Origin: Anaerolineales bacterium | GTDB lineage: Bacteria; Chloroflexota; Anaerolineae; Anaerolineales; Anaerolineaceae | Assembly: GCA_020060485.1 (NCBI GenBank) | Contig: JAGVAB010000160.1 | Coordinates: forward strand, 1-57,001 | Direction of reading: 5' to 3' | DNA: 57,001 bases | Shown here: one piece after another, positions 28,164-37,467 of the stretch | How the letters are laid out: each line of letters starts with the position of its first letter | Position numbering within the stretch: the stretch's first letter is position 1 | Translations under genes and position numbers: made by a program | The notes under the pieces: generated by a model | Databases searched by the model: none | What the model was told of the DNA's origin: nothing | Seen by the model: only the letters and a program-made list of their open reading frames with translations

Positions 28164-30413
28164 TCAAACAAAAAAGCTCATTTGGGTGGGCTCTTCCCAC
28201 ATTGGTGGGTCTTTTTGTAAATGGTCCTGCCAGCGGCTGCGTTCCGCTGACTCTTTCTGGAGAAAACGACGCAGGTGACGGTATTTCAGAAAGATCCATT
28301 TGTTTTCAACGTTCCGAGAAAGGACGGGGTCGTGCAGCAGTTTGTAAGCCAGCAGCCGCGAGCGGCTGCCGGGGAAGACCAGCACGCCCTGGCAGCCAGC
28401 GGCCAGCGGAGGATCCTGCTGAACAAAGCGGGCGATCATGCTGGAGGCAAAGCAATGGAAAACGTATGTATTGCGGCCGGCTTCCGACCAATGGACACTG
28501 CGCTCGCTGATCTGCACCTTGTATTGCAGGGCTTGCCCCAGGCTGCGCAGGTCCTCGAGGATCAATCCCAATTCTGCCCGCCGGTTTTCAGGCTGTTCCT
28601 GTTCGTTAAGCTGCCAGAAAACAGGGTCTTCAAAAACGGAATGGGCATAGGAGATCAGGATCGTGTTGATCAGTTCTGCAGATGGCGTGAGCAGGCCGGG
28701 AAAGCTTGTGTAAAGACTGGCAAAAAGGTCAGTTTCAGCCAGTGCCGGGGCCTGGAGCAGGGCTTCCAGCAAATGCTTCTCAACGCGGTCTGCCAGCGGC
28801 TGGCTGCCCGGCTGCCAGCCGGAAACCGGCCACCAGACCTGGGACGGGTGGGGTTTGCTGCTATCTTGCGCCCGGCCAAACGTTCGGCTTTCTTCCAGCA
28901 GCTCGGCGAGCAATTTCTGGATCTTTGTTAGTTGGCTGGACGGGGGATCATCCCGGGAGGGCCGCAGACAGCCCTGAGCTGAGAGTGCAGCCAGACCGGC
29001 TGCTTCCATTTGCATTTGCCGGGCTGGTTCGCCGCGTTCCTGAAGGTGTTGCAGCATGCCGTCCCGAGCGGTTTTTTGGAGAGCCGGGTTGGATGCTGTG
29101 TTTTCTTTTGAGGTGGTCTTCCAGACGAACTGGGCAAGGTCTTCATCCTGGTTCAAGGCCAGGCTGTGCAGTCTCAGACCGGCTATGCTGGTGGAAATGA
29201 TGGCTGCTCCAAAGAAACCCGGGGCCAGTTCGGGCAGGATGTTGAGGAAGGGAAGCTCTTCAGGCAGCAGCTGTAGCTGCCGGGAAAGGCGGAAAAGTGC
29301 GTCGGCATACCAGTTCCAGTCATAACGGCGGCGCTCGAGGGCACTTTTCAGGGGCAGAACTGTTTCAGGGCCCCACAGCCAGCCTGACCATAGGGCTGAT
29401 AAAGTCCAGAATGCCTGAGAAGGACGGGGCAGGACACTGATCACTGCCGCAAATGGTGGGCAAGCCTCCTCGGCCAGCAGGACACCCGGGCGGCCGGGAT
29501 AGATGCAGATTCCGCTTGTGGCAGAGGGCAGCTGCGGCCAGCGAGTTGTTTCGATGGGTTCTGCCAGGGATTGCCAATCCTGAACGGCGGTTTCGAAAAC
29601 TGTCCATAGATTGCTTTCACGGAAGCGGGGCGGTGTGCTCAACTGGCGCGGCCGGTTACGGGCGCTGGGCCAGGCCCACAGGGTGTTGCCCTGATCGCAG
29701 ACGCTCAGAATTAATGCGTGTAGCAATTGCCTGAGCGGGAGGTCGAGATTCAGGGAAGCAGCTTTGTTAATCAGAGTCGAGATCACATACAATTGACGCG
29801 GCAGGCAGTTTTTGAGGGCTTCTTCGGCGCCTTGCCTGGCTTCCTGGCTGCCCACATTGACCCGTTCCAGGGCGCGGGCATGGTGCAGGTTGTAGCTGCC
29901 GAGGCTGTTTAATTTTTGCAGGTCAAATTCGCTGATGGGGTGTTCGCCTTCTTCCTTGCAGGCAGGGCAGCGGAAGAGGCAGGCATAGGGTGCGGCAGCA
30001 TCCCGTTCCCACAGATATCCATCTGCCTGGATGATGCGCTCACAGCCCGGACAGCGGGTCTCATATAGCGCTTTGAGTTCGTTCTCCAGACGCTCTGTCC
30101 CGCGGCGCAGAATGGCGATGGCAGATATGGCTGCCTGCAATTCATTTTGGCGGGGAGACCTTGCCAGCACTTCTGTCAAGAAATACAACACGGGATTATT
30201 GGTGCTGACCAGCACCCGGTAACCGGCCCGGGCAGCCTCCAGTGCCAGCGCCGGGGACGCGCCCAAAGGATCGAGCAGCCAGCTGCCGGGCGGAATGTTC
30301 TGGCGCAGCCAACTGGCCGCCATGCCTTCTGGCAGCGGCGGCAAAAAGCGCGACAACGGCAGGGGAAGGGGCTGCCCGCCGGGGATGAAGGGGTGTTGTT
30401 CTGGCAGGTTCAT
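28164..30413 (-). CDS. DNA-methylase-like protein with zinc ribbon, apparently catalytically dead
   Basis: A 749-residue protein organised like the large 'adenine-specific DNA methylase with zinc ribbon' (DUF1156-type) proteins. Motif I position reads LLDPLGASPALALEAARAGY (from residue 46), where active enzymes have DPFAGSG. A zinc ribbon has C121/C124 and C149/C152. A middle block (CDQGNTLWAWPSARN) resembles the family's N-S-x-L-x-x-W region. The motif IV position, DPPY in active enzymes and followed by LSDFFYVWL, here reads SVLPRP followed by LSALWSGWL (328-347). The catalytic DPPY is therefore missing. The C-terminal 250 residues look helical and unassigned. Function unknown; DNA binding without methylation is possible. 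Divergent from the histidine kinase. Confidence 0.6.
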   Translation of the reverse strand: MNLPEQHPFIPGGQPLPLPLSRFLPPLPEGMAASWLRQNIPPGSWLLDPLGASPALALEAARAGYRVLVSTNNPVLYFLTEVLARSPRQNELQAAISAIAILRRGTERLENELKALYETRCPGCERIIQADGYLWERDAAAPYACLFRCPACKEEGEHPISEFDLQKLNSLGSYNLHHARALERVNVGSQEARQGAEEALKNCLPRQLYVISTLINKAASLNLDLPLRQLLHALILSVCDQGNTLWAWPSARNRPRQLSTPPRFRESNLWTVFETAVQDWQSLAEPIETTRWPQLPSATSGICIYPGRPGVLLAEEACPPFAAVISVLPRPSQAFWTLSALWSGWLWGPETVLPLKSALERRRYDWNWYADALFRLSRQLQLLPEELPFLNILPELAPGFFGAAIISTSIAGLRLHSLALNQDEDLAQFVWKTTSKENTASNPALQKTARDGMLQHLQERGEPARQMQMEAAGLAALSAQGCLRPSRDDPPSSQLTKIQKLLAELLEESRTFGRAQDSSKPHPSQVWWPVSGWQPGSQPLADRVEKHLLEALLQAPALAETDLFASLYTSFPGLLTPSAELINTILISYAHSVFEDPVFWQLNEQEQPENRRAELGLILEDLRSLGQALQYKVQISERSVHWSEAGRNTYVFHCFASSMIARFVQQDPPLAAGCQGVLVFPGSRSRLLAYKLLHDPVLSRNVENKWIFLKYRHLRRFLQKESAERSRWQDHLQKDPPMWEEPTQMSFFV

Positions 30414-30618
30414 TGATTAGAGTATACAGGTCGTGAATCCAATTTTCAACTGGTCGGCCATGGTCAAGCATCCGGCTGGATTTGATTGGTGGAAACCTGT
30501 CAGAATTGCAAGGCGCACTTTGAAGATTGCTGAATGAAATAAAAGTATAATAGGTGGTGATGTTCATTCTGCAGCTATTGTGGAAGAATTTTAAAGTGGA
30601 GAAATTGAGAATCTGCTC

Positions 30619-33600
30619 ATGATCGAATTAAAGAAAAAGGCCGTTCCAGCCTCAAATTCGTTGGAACTATATTCAACAGCCTCTCAATTCATGATTGTCA
30701 CTTATCTTATCTTTGTTCTGGGGGCTTTATTGATTCAAACCCTGTTTGCCGCCCGATGGCTGGCGGTTCCATTCATTGGCAGGTTTGTCAATCAGGATAT
30801 GACGTTCAGCGCCAGCGAGTCTGTGGCAAGTCCCATGACATGGCCGAACCCTGCGACAGGGATCGCGGCGGGAGACCGGTTGCAGGCAATAGACGGGGTC
30901 AGTGTTCTTGATGCCGGGGCATTACTGGCAGTGTTGGAGCAAAGATCTGTGGGGCAGCGTGTGGAGATGCGCCTGGCAAACCCGGACGGAGAAACCCGGC
31001 AGGTTTCCAACCAACTGATCGCTTTGCCGCAAATGGACCGTCTGGCGTATTTTTATCTTCCTTATATCATCGGTTGGATCTATTTGCTGGCAAGTTTGTG
31101 GGTTTTTGCCACTCAGCGTCACCAGATCAGCGGACGAACATTTGCCTTATTCCTGGCTTCTGTGGGACTGGCGGCCGGTGTTTGGTTTGACTTCAATACG
31201 TCACATGTGCTGTCCATGTTCTGGATATTCTCACTGCCTCTGGCTTCAGCTGCCCTGATCCATCTGAGTCTGGTTTTTCCAAATCCAGATGCGCTGATTG
31301 AACGCAATCGTTTTCTGGGGCTGCTGCCCTATGTAATTGGACTGCTCCTGGGCGGGGCGTCTCTGCTCGAGATGCAAGGTGTGCTGGCATTCCAATTCCC
31401 GGTAACCCTTTTGCGTTCTTTGTACACTGGGTTCGCGTTGGTATTTGCCTTGATCTGGTTCATGTTTCGGCGGATGCCAAGCCTGGCAGCCCTGGAACGC
31501 GAACAACTGGGTTTATTGATGTTTGGCGGGGTGATTTCCTTCGCTCCCATTGCTGTGCGTTTGGTTGGCTCCCTGTTTTGGTTCCAGGATTCTGCCGTCT
31601 CACCCTTCTTCCTTTTGCCTTTGCTGGTCTTCCCGCTGGTTACAGCTTATGTGGTGCAACATTATCGCTTGCTGCCGGTCAGTTTCTTCTTGAGCCGTGT
31701 GTTCCTGTATGGCTTAATGGGGGTACTGGTGGCAGTTGGATATGCGCTGTTGTTGGCTGGCCTGGGTGTGGCCATGACAGGCATGATGCCCCAGCGGTCA
31801 CCGCTGCTGGTGGGCATGCTGTTCTTCCTGGCTGCGTTGGCGATCAACCCTCTGCGGCAGCGCATGGAGAACTTGATGGACGCGGTATTTTTCCGTGGCG
31901 AGAAGGCCTATCAGGAACGCGTGCAGACATTCAGCAGCGAACTGGCATCGTTGGCCGAAGTTGACCAGATCATCTCCTTGCTGCGCCAATACGTGAAACG
32001 CTCCCTGCATCCGGGGACATTTCACATCTTTGTGTTTGACCCGCTTGTGGAACAATATGTTGCCACGATCAATACAGAAAAACGACTGACCAGTGACCTG
32101 CGTTTTTCACCCAGCAGCGCCCTGGTTCAGCTTTTGGAAAAACGAAAAAACTGCCTGACCCTGGACAAAACGGGTGAGGTTCTGGATGAGCTAAAACCTG
32201 ATGCGGCCAAATTACGTTTACTGGAAGCTGGAATGCTGGTTCCAATGCTGGGCGGCCAGCGGTTGACAGGTTGGCTGGCGATGGGTCAGCGTACATCAGG
32301 TGAGGACTATGCACTGCGCGACATCAGTTTTCTCGAATCGATCAGCAAACAGGCAGCTCTGGCTATCGAACGGGCACAGGTTGTGGCGACCATGGAAAAC
32401 CGGGTGCGCGAGATGAATGTTCTCGCCAGGGTTGCCCAGGGCATTAACATCACCCTGTCTCTGGATGATATTCTGGAGTTGATCTATGCCCAGACCATCC
32501 AGGTGATCCCTGCTGATGATTTTCATATCATTATGTTGAATGATGGCCGCGCGAGTGCCGGCCTGGTGACCCCCATTTTTTATGTGGAAGCCAATGATCG
32601 TCTGACCGATCTGGAGAACAAGGTGCTGGTAGGCGGGGAAGCTTTGGAGCAGGAAGTCATCAGCCGCCAGCAGCCCATCCTGACAGATGACCATTCTCAG
32701 GAATGCCGACGACACAATGTGCCGGTGGTCAAGGAGGGTGTGTATGCCTGGATGGGCGTTCCCCTGAATGCCGGGGCGGAGACGATCGGCGCTTTGAGCC
32801 TGGGTATGCGCGATTCAGGCATGAGCTATACCAAGGAGCAATTGAACCTGTTGCAGGCCATTGCTGACCAGGCGGCAGGCGCGATTGTCAAGGCACGCCT
32901 GCTGGAAGAAAGCAATCAGCGCGCCCGTCAGTTGGCGACCTTGAATGAAATGTCCCGTCAGTTGACTTCAACCCTGGATATTGAGCCGTTGTTGCAGAAC
33001 ATCTTGCAGAGTGCAGTGGATATTCTCAACTGTGAGGCCGGCAGCTTGCTGCTGGTGGACGAGCAGACCGATGAACTGGTTTTTCGGGTCACAGTGGGGC
33101 CAGTGGCGGGCAACCTGGTCAATCGCCGCCTGCCATCCGGCAGCGGTCTGGTGGGCAAGGCGGTGCAGACCAAAGCGCCGGTGATCGTGAATGATGTCCA
33201 GCAGTCCCAGGAATGGTTTGCCAAAACGGATCAGCAGACCGGATTCATAACCCGCGCCTTGCTGGTTGTGCCATTGATGCTTAAGGATGTGGTGCTGGGG
33301 GTGGTGGAAGTCATCAACAAGAAAAACGGTTCACCGTTCCGCAGCGATGAACAGGAACTTTTACAAGCCTTTGCTTCACAGGCGGCTGTGGCTCTGGAGA
33401 ATGCCCGTTTGTATACCAATACGGATCAGGCACTGGAAGAACGCGTGGAAGAATTATCGATCATGCAGCGTATCGACCGGGAGTTGAACACCAGCCTGGA
33501 TACCAGCCGGGCCATGCGCATTACCCTGGAATGGGCCATGCGCCGATCAGGAGCCAAGGCTGGCTTGATCGGCATCCTCCAGGAGGAGGGGGTTGAAGTC

Positions 33601-34644
33601 GTCAGCCATGTTGGGTATGGCGATGAGATGACTGCTTATGATGAAAAACTGATCCCATTAAGTGCCTACCACCTGGGACAATCCCTCGAAACAGCTGATC
33701 CCAAGCAGTTCCTGCTTGCAAACGAAACAGTGGGTTTGCTGCCTGATGCCAGGCACCAGATCATCATTCCCATTCGCAGCGAAGACAGCACCCTGGGGGT
33801 ATTGATGCTGGAGAGCACGGCTGGCGATGCTTATTCTTCCGAACTGGTTGATTTCCTTACCCGTTTGATCGATCATGCGGCAATCGCCATTTCCAATGCG
33901 CGCTTGTATGCGGCGGTGCAGCAGGCCAACCTGGCAAAAAGCGAATTTGTGTCTTTTGTTTCGCATGAATTGAAAAACCCGATGACCTCCATCAAGGGTT
34001 ACTCCGAGCTTCTGGCGGCAGGAGCAGTGGGGCCGATCAATGAGGCTCAGGCCAATTTCCTGGAGACGATCCACAATAACGTCGAGCGGATGCGTACGCT
34101 GGTTTCTGACCTGGCGGATGTATCACGGATCGAGGCTGGCCGCTTGCGGCTGGACTTCCAGGCGCTGAAATTGAAAGAAATGAGCGATGAAGTGGCGCGT
34201 TCCTTGCGGCGATTGGTTGAGGGCAAGCAGCAGACCCTGGAATTGTCCATCCCCGAAGATTTGCCTGCTGTGTGGGGTGACCGCACGCGGGTAGTGCAGG
34301 TACTTACCAATTTGATCAGCAATTCGTGCAAATATACCCAGGAGGGCGGGCATGTGCTGCTGGCAGCCGAAGCCGCCGATAATGAATGGGATGCAGATGG
34401 CGCCCCAAAAGTGGTGCATGTGTGGGTCAAAGATGATGGGATTGGCATCAGTGAGGAAGACCAGAAGAGTATCTTCCAGAAGTTCTTCCGCTCTGAAGAC
34501 CCCAAGACCCGCGAAGCGCCGGGTACTGGCCTGGGGTTGAACATCACCCGCAGTCTGGTGGAAGCGCAGGGCGGCCGCATCTGGTTTGAGAGCGTATTCA
34601 GGGAAGGCACGACATTCCACTTTACCATTCCGGTGGCAGAGTAA
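30619..34644 (+). CDS. Multi-domain sensor histidine kinase (PDZ-like, polytopic, GAF repeats)
   Basis: A 1341-residue membrane sensor kinase. N-terminal helix, then an extracytoplasmic PDZ-like segment (about 65-130, GIAAGDRLQAIDGVSV), then eight or so membrane helices (to about 410). Four GAF-like domains follow (about 430-580, 600-765, 785-930, 950-1090), each ending in the helix pattern QAALAIERA or QAAVALENARLY. HisKA: FVSHELKNP with phospho-acceptor His1116. HATPase: NLISNSCKYT, VKDDGIGI, GTGLGLNI. All catalytic boxes look intact. No response regulator is encoded nearby. The FIST gene follows after 64 bases, suggesting a joint sensory unit. Confidence 0.92.
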   Translation: MIELKKKAVPASNSLELYSTASQFMIVTYLIFVLGALLIQTLFAARWLAVPFIGRFVNQDMTFSASESVASPMTWPNPATGIAAGDRLQAIDGVSVLDAGALLAVLEQRSVGQRVEMRLANPDGETRQVSNQLIALPQMDRLAYFYLPYIIGWIYLLASLWVFATQRHQISGRTFALFLASVGLAAGVWFDFNTSHVLSMFWIFSLPLASAALIHLSLVFPNPDALIERNRFLGLLPYVIGLLLGGASLLEMQGVLAFQFPVTLLRSLYTGFALVFALIWFMFRRMPSLAALEREQLGLLMFGGVISFAPIAVRLVGSLFWFQDSAVSPFFLLPLLVFPLVTAYVVQHYRLLPVSFFLSRVFLYGLMGVLVAVGYALLLAGLGVAMTGMMPQRSPLLVGMLFFLAALAINPLRQRMENLMDAVFFRGEKAYQERVQTFSSELASLAEVDQIISLLRQYVKRSLHPGTFHIFVFDPLVEQYVATINTEKRLTSDLRFSPSSALVQLLEKRKNCLTLDKTGEVLDELKPDAAKLRLLEAGMLVPMLGGQRLTGWLAMGQRTSGEDYALRDISFLESISKQAALAIERAQVVATMENRVREMNVLARVAQGINITLSLDDILELIYAQTIQVIPADDFHIIMLNDGRASAGLVTPIFYVEANDRLTDLENKVLVGGEALEQEVISRQQPILTDDHSQECRRHNVPVVKEGVYAWMGVPLNAGAETIGALSLGMRDSGMSYTKEQLNLLQAIADQAAGAIVKARLLEESNQRARQLATLNEMSRQLTSTLDIEPLLQNILQSAVDILNCEAGSLLLVDEQTDELVFRVTVGPVAGNLVNRRLPSGSGLVGKAVQTKAPVIVNDVQQSQEWFAKTDQQTGFITRALLVVPLMLKDVVLGVVEVINKKNGSPFRSDEQELLQAFASQAAVALENARLYTNTDQALEERVEELSIMQRIDRELNTSLDTSRAMRITLEWAMRRSGAKAGLIGILQEEGVEVVSHVGYGDEMTAYDEKLIPLSAYHLGQSLETADPKQFLLANETVGLLPDARHQIIIPIRSEDSTLGVLMLESTAGDAYSSELVDFLTRLIDHAAIAISNARLYAAVQQANLAKSEFVSFVSHELKNPMTSIKGYSELLAAGAVGPINEAQANFLETIHNNVERMRTLVSDLADVSRIEAGRLRLDFQALKLKEMSDEVARSLRRLVEGKQQTLELSIPEDLPAVWGDRTRVVQVLTNLISNSCKYTQEGGHVLLAAEAADNEWDADGAPKVVHVWVKDDGIGISEEDQKSIFQKFFRSEDPKTREAPGTGLGLNITRSLVEAQGGRIWFESVFREGTTFHFTIPVAE

Positions 34645-34708
34645 CCCGGTTGGTCTGACATCTGTTAGGGTGGGTATTTTCACCAGTAAACAGGAGAAAG
34701 AGAAAAGC

Positions 34709-35887
34709 ATGGCAAAGATCGCTGCCTGGGGCGTTGGCAAATCCTTGAACAGTCGCGATGCGGCCAGAGATGCCGTTCAGCAAGCGCTAACGCAAATGGA
34801 CACTAACCGGCCTGCGCTGGTTCTGGCTTTCATCTCTGTAGGGCTGGATGAACAGGAAGCCGTTAACGGTATCTCGGATATCTTGCCCAAGGTGCCCTTG
34901 TGGGGATTGAGCACTTTGGGGCCGCTTTCCCCTGATGGTGAAGAAGGCCGCTCGATCGTGGTGGGTTTGATCGGCGGCAGCAAGCTGGAAGCCAGTGGAC
35001 AATGGTGGCCGGAGAAGACACTTGCCCAACCGCAACAAGTGGAAAAGATCTTCCGACAGTTTGGCAAGGAACAATCATCAGCCAGTGGGTTGCTGCTGGC
35101 TTTGGATGGCCTGGGACTGCATGCCGAAAGCGTTCTGAATGCATTGGGCGATTTTCCGGCGCCACTGGCTGCTGCATTGGGTTCCGGTGATTTTCACAAT
35201 GGCAAAACATGGCAGTTTTTCGGTGAACGCAGCGGTGAGGCTTCGGCTGCGGCCCTGGTGTTGGGCGGGCGGCTGCGCATGGGGGTTGGCATGGGGCATG
35301 GCTGGCATGCGGTGGGTGTTTCTTTTGCGCCTTCCGGGCGCAGCGGAGCCCTGGGTGTGCAACTGCTGAATGGCATACCGGCAACAGAGGCATTGGCACA
35401 GGTTTTTCAACACCCTGCCCGGGAATGGTCTTATCCTCCATTGAAGGACCTGGCGCGCCTGTATGCGTTGGGCTTTGGGCGTGAAGGTGCTGAAGGTGAA
35501 GGGCTGCTGCTGCGTTCAGCGGTGCAGGTGGAAGTGGATGGCAGTCTGCGGATGAACGCACCCTGCCCGGAGGAAGCCCGGGCGCAGTTACTGGTGGGCA
35601 ACCTGGAGAATTGTGTGACCGCTGCCCGCCAGGCGGCTGAGACTGCCATGACCAACCTGGGGCCAGCCAAGCCTTTGCTGGCGGTGTTGCTGGTGGATAT
35701 CGCCTGGCAATACTTGTTTGAAAGCCGCTCCCGGCAGTTCATCGCGGCGGTTGGGGAAGTGTTGTCCGGTATTCCTGTGGTGGGGGCCTACACCCTGGGT
35801 CAGGCTGCCTCCCAAGCTGCGGAGACGGTGGCAGTATTACAAAACCAGCATGTGCAGGTGATCGTTCTGGGTGAGGCGGAAGCCTGA
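34709..35887 (+). CDS. FIST-domain sensory protein
   Basis: A 392-residue cytosolic protein with FIST N (PALVLAFISVGLDEQEAVNGIS, PLWGLSTLGPLS) and FIST C (LLVDIAWQYLFESRSRQFIAAVGEVL, IPVVGAYTLGQ) domains. FIST modules are predicted small-ligand sensors, often linked to signal-transduction proteins. The start at 34709 is chosen because an earlier in-frame ATG lies within the kinase gene; AGGAG sits 12 bases upstream. The adjacent histidine kinase is the probable partner. Ends at a terminator. Confidence 0.85.
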   Translation: MAKIAAWGVGKSLNSRDAARDAVQQALTQMDTNRPALVLAFISVGLDEQEAVNGISDILPKVPLWGLSTLGPLSPDGEEGRSIVVGLIGGSKLEASGQWWPEKTLAQPQQVEKIFRQFGKEQSSASGLLLALDGLGLHAESVLNALGDFPAPLAAALGSGDFHNGKTWQFFGERSGEASAAALVLGGRLRMGVGMGHGWHAVGVSFAPSGRSGALGVQLLNGIPATEALAQVFQHPAREWSYPPLKDLARLYALGFGREGAEGEGLLLRSAVQVEVDGSLRMNAPCPEEARAQLLVGNLENCVTAARQAAETAMTNLGPAKPLLAVLLVDIAWQYLFESRSRQFIAAVGEVLSGIPVVGAYTLGQAASQAAETVAVLQNQHVQVIVLGEAEA

Positions 35888-35909
35888 CAAAGTTGTTGGA
35901 GATAGTAAT

Positions 35910-35946
35910 ACTCCCGCAGAGTTTTGACCCTGCGGGAGTTTGTTTT
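35910..35946 (+). terminator. Rho-independent terminator
   Basis: A 10-bp stem (35910-35919 with 35930-35939), 10-base loop, then TTTGTTTT. Confidence 0.8.
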
Positions 35947-36045
35947 GGAGTAAAGCATATCGGACTTGCAACCCTTGGTACTGCTTCCAGGGCAAGTGAG
36001 TCCCCTTGCGGGGGCGAGGGTTCGGTTTGACTTGATACAGATGGA

Positions 36046-37437
36046 TCATCCCATAACAGGTAGAGAAACCTGCGGCAAATGATCCTTGATGGTGGCGATA
36101 TTTTCTTCCGGATAGGCATAATCTCCCAAATCGTTGGCAAAATAGGCATTGTAGGCTGTCAGGTCAAAGTGTCCATGACCGGAAAGGTTGAAGACGATCA
36201 CCCGTTCCTCGCCTTTCTCTTTGGCGTCCAGGGCTTCGATCACCGCCCCGCGGATGGCATGATTGGATTCGGGCGCAGGCAAAATGCCTTCGGAGCGGGC
36301 GAACAGCACACCGGCCTGAAAGACGTCCAGTTGGGGAACGGCAATGGCTTCAATGTGACCGGCGTCGAGCAGGGCAGACAGGGTGGGGGCCATGCCGTGG
36401 TAGCGCAGCCCGCCAGCGTGGATGGGGGCGGGGATGAAGTCGTGTCCCAGGGTGTGCATTTTGATGATGGGGGTCATGCCGGCGGTGTCGCCGTAGTCGA
36501 AGTCATACAGGCCGCGGGTCAGGGATGGCGTGGCGGTGGGTTCCACAGCCACCAGACGGGTGCGTTTTCCACTGCGCAGGTTCTCGCGCAGGAAGGGGAA
36601 GGCGATGCCTGCAAAGTTGGAGCCGCCGCCCACGCAGCCGATGACCACATCCGGGTATTCGCCGGCCAGGTCCATCTGTTTCAGCGCTTCTTCACCGATG
36701 ATGCTCTGATGGATCAAAACGTGATGCAGCACAGATCCCAGACCGTATTTTTTTGTACCGTTCGAGATAGCAGCCGCTTCTACAGCTTCCGAAATGGCGA
36801 TGCCCAGGGAACCAGGATTGTCGGGGTCTTCGGACAGGATGGCCCGCCCGCATTGTGTCCGTTCAGAAGGGCTGGGGAAGCATTGCGCGCCAAAGGTCTC
36901 CATCAAAAAGCGGCGATACGGCTTTTGGTTGTAGGATGCCTTGACCATGTAGACTTCCAGATCCATGGAGAAGAACTGGCAGGCCATCGAGAGGGCAGAA
37001 CCCCATTGTCCGGCGCCAGTCTCGGTGGTCATGGCTTTTGTGCCGGATGTCTTGTTATAGAAGGCCTGCGCCAGGGCGGTGTTGAATTTGTGGCTGCCGG
37101 AAGGCGAATCGCCCTCATATTTGAAGTAGATGTGGGCAGGCGTGCCGAGGGCCTGTTCAAAACGGCGGGCGCGGATCAGGGGGGTGGGCCTCCATAATTT
37201 GTAGATATCACGCACGGGTTCCGGGATGTCGATGTATCGCTCTGTGCTTACCTCCTGGAGGATGAGCTCCATGGGGAAGAGCACCCCCAGTTCATCCGGC
37301 GTGACTGGTGCGCCGCTCATTGGCGAGATCACTGGCGCCGGGCTTACCGGGCTGTCGGCGTTGATGTTGTACCATTGCCGCGGAATGTCGTTCTCGGATA
37401 ACATGAATCGGGTTTGGTTGTGGTTGTTGCTGGACAT
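36046..37437 (-). CDS. trpB: Tryptophan synthase beta chain, TrpB2 type
   Basis: PLP enzyme that joins indole and serine to tryptophan. The 463-residue product is longer than canonical TrpB (about 400) and begins with the N-terminal extension of TrpB2 (DIPRQWYNI, SGAPVTPDEL, LILQEVS, IPEPVRDIYKLWRPTPLIRA). PLP Lys117 lies in SGSHKFNTA. Other marks are TETGAGQWGSAL, the phosphate-binding loop CVGGGSNFAG, and the late LSGHGHFDL. TrpB2 proteins often work without TrpA, using free indole; none is encoded here. It follows trpS by 30 bases, with AGGAGA before the ATG, so the T-box upstream of trpS should control it too. Confidence 0.92.
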   Translation of the reverse strand: MSSNNHNQTRFMLSENDIPRQWYNINADSPVSPAPVISPMSGAPVTPDELGVLFPMELILQEVSTERYIDIPEPVRDIYKLWRPTPLIRARRFEQALGTPAHIYFKYEGDSPSGSHKFNTALAQAFYNKTSGTKAMTTETGAGQWGSALSMACQFFSMDLEVYMVKASYNQKPYRRFLMETFGAQCFPSPSERTQCGRAILSEDPDNPGSLGIAISEAVEAAAISNGTKKYGLGSVLHHVLIHQSIIGEEALKQMDLAGEYPDVVIGCVGGGSNFAGIAFPFLRENLRSGKRTRLVAVEPTATPSLTRGLYDFDYGDTAGMTPIIKMHTLGHDFIPAPIHAGGLRYHGMAPTLSALLDAGHIEAIAVPQLDVFQAGVLFARSEGILPAPESNHAIRGAVIEALDAKEKGEERVIVFNLSGHGHFDLTAYNAYFANDLGDYAYPEENIATIKDHLPQVSLPVMG

Positions 37438-37467
37438 GGTCTTTCTCCTTTTGTATGTAAATGATGA

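Noticed and set aside
30546..30551. TATAAT upstream of the histidine kinase gene
   Set aside because: No acceptable -35 at 15-19 bases (TTGAAG is 20 bases away), so it is not listed as a promoter.
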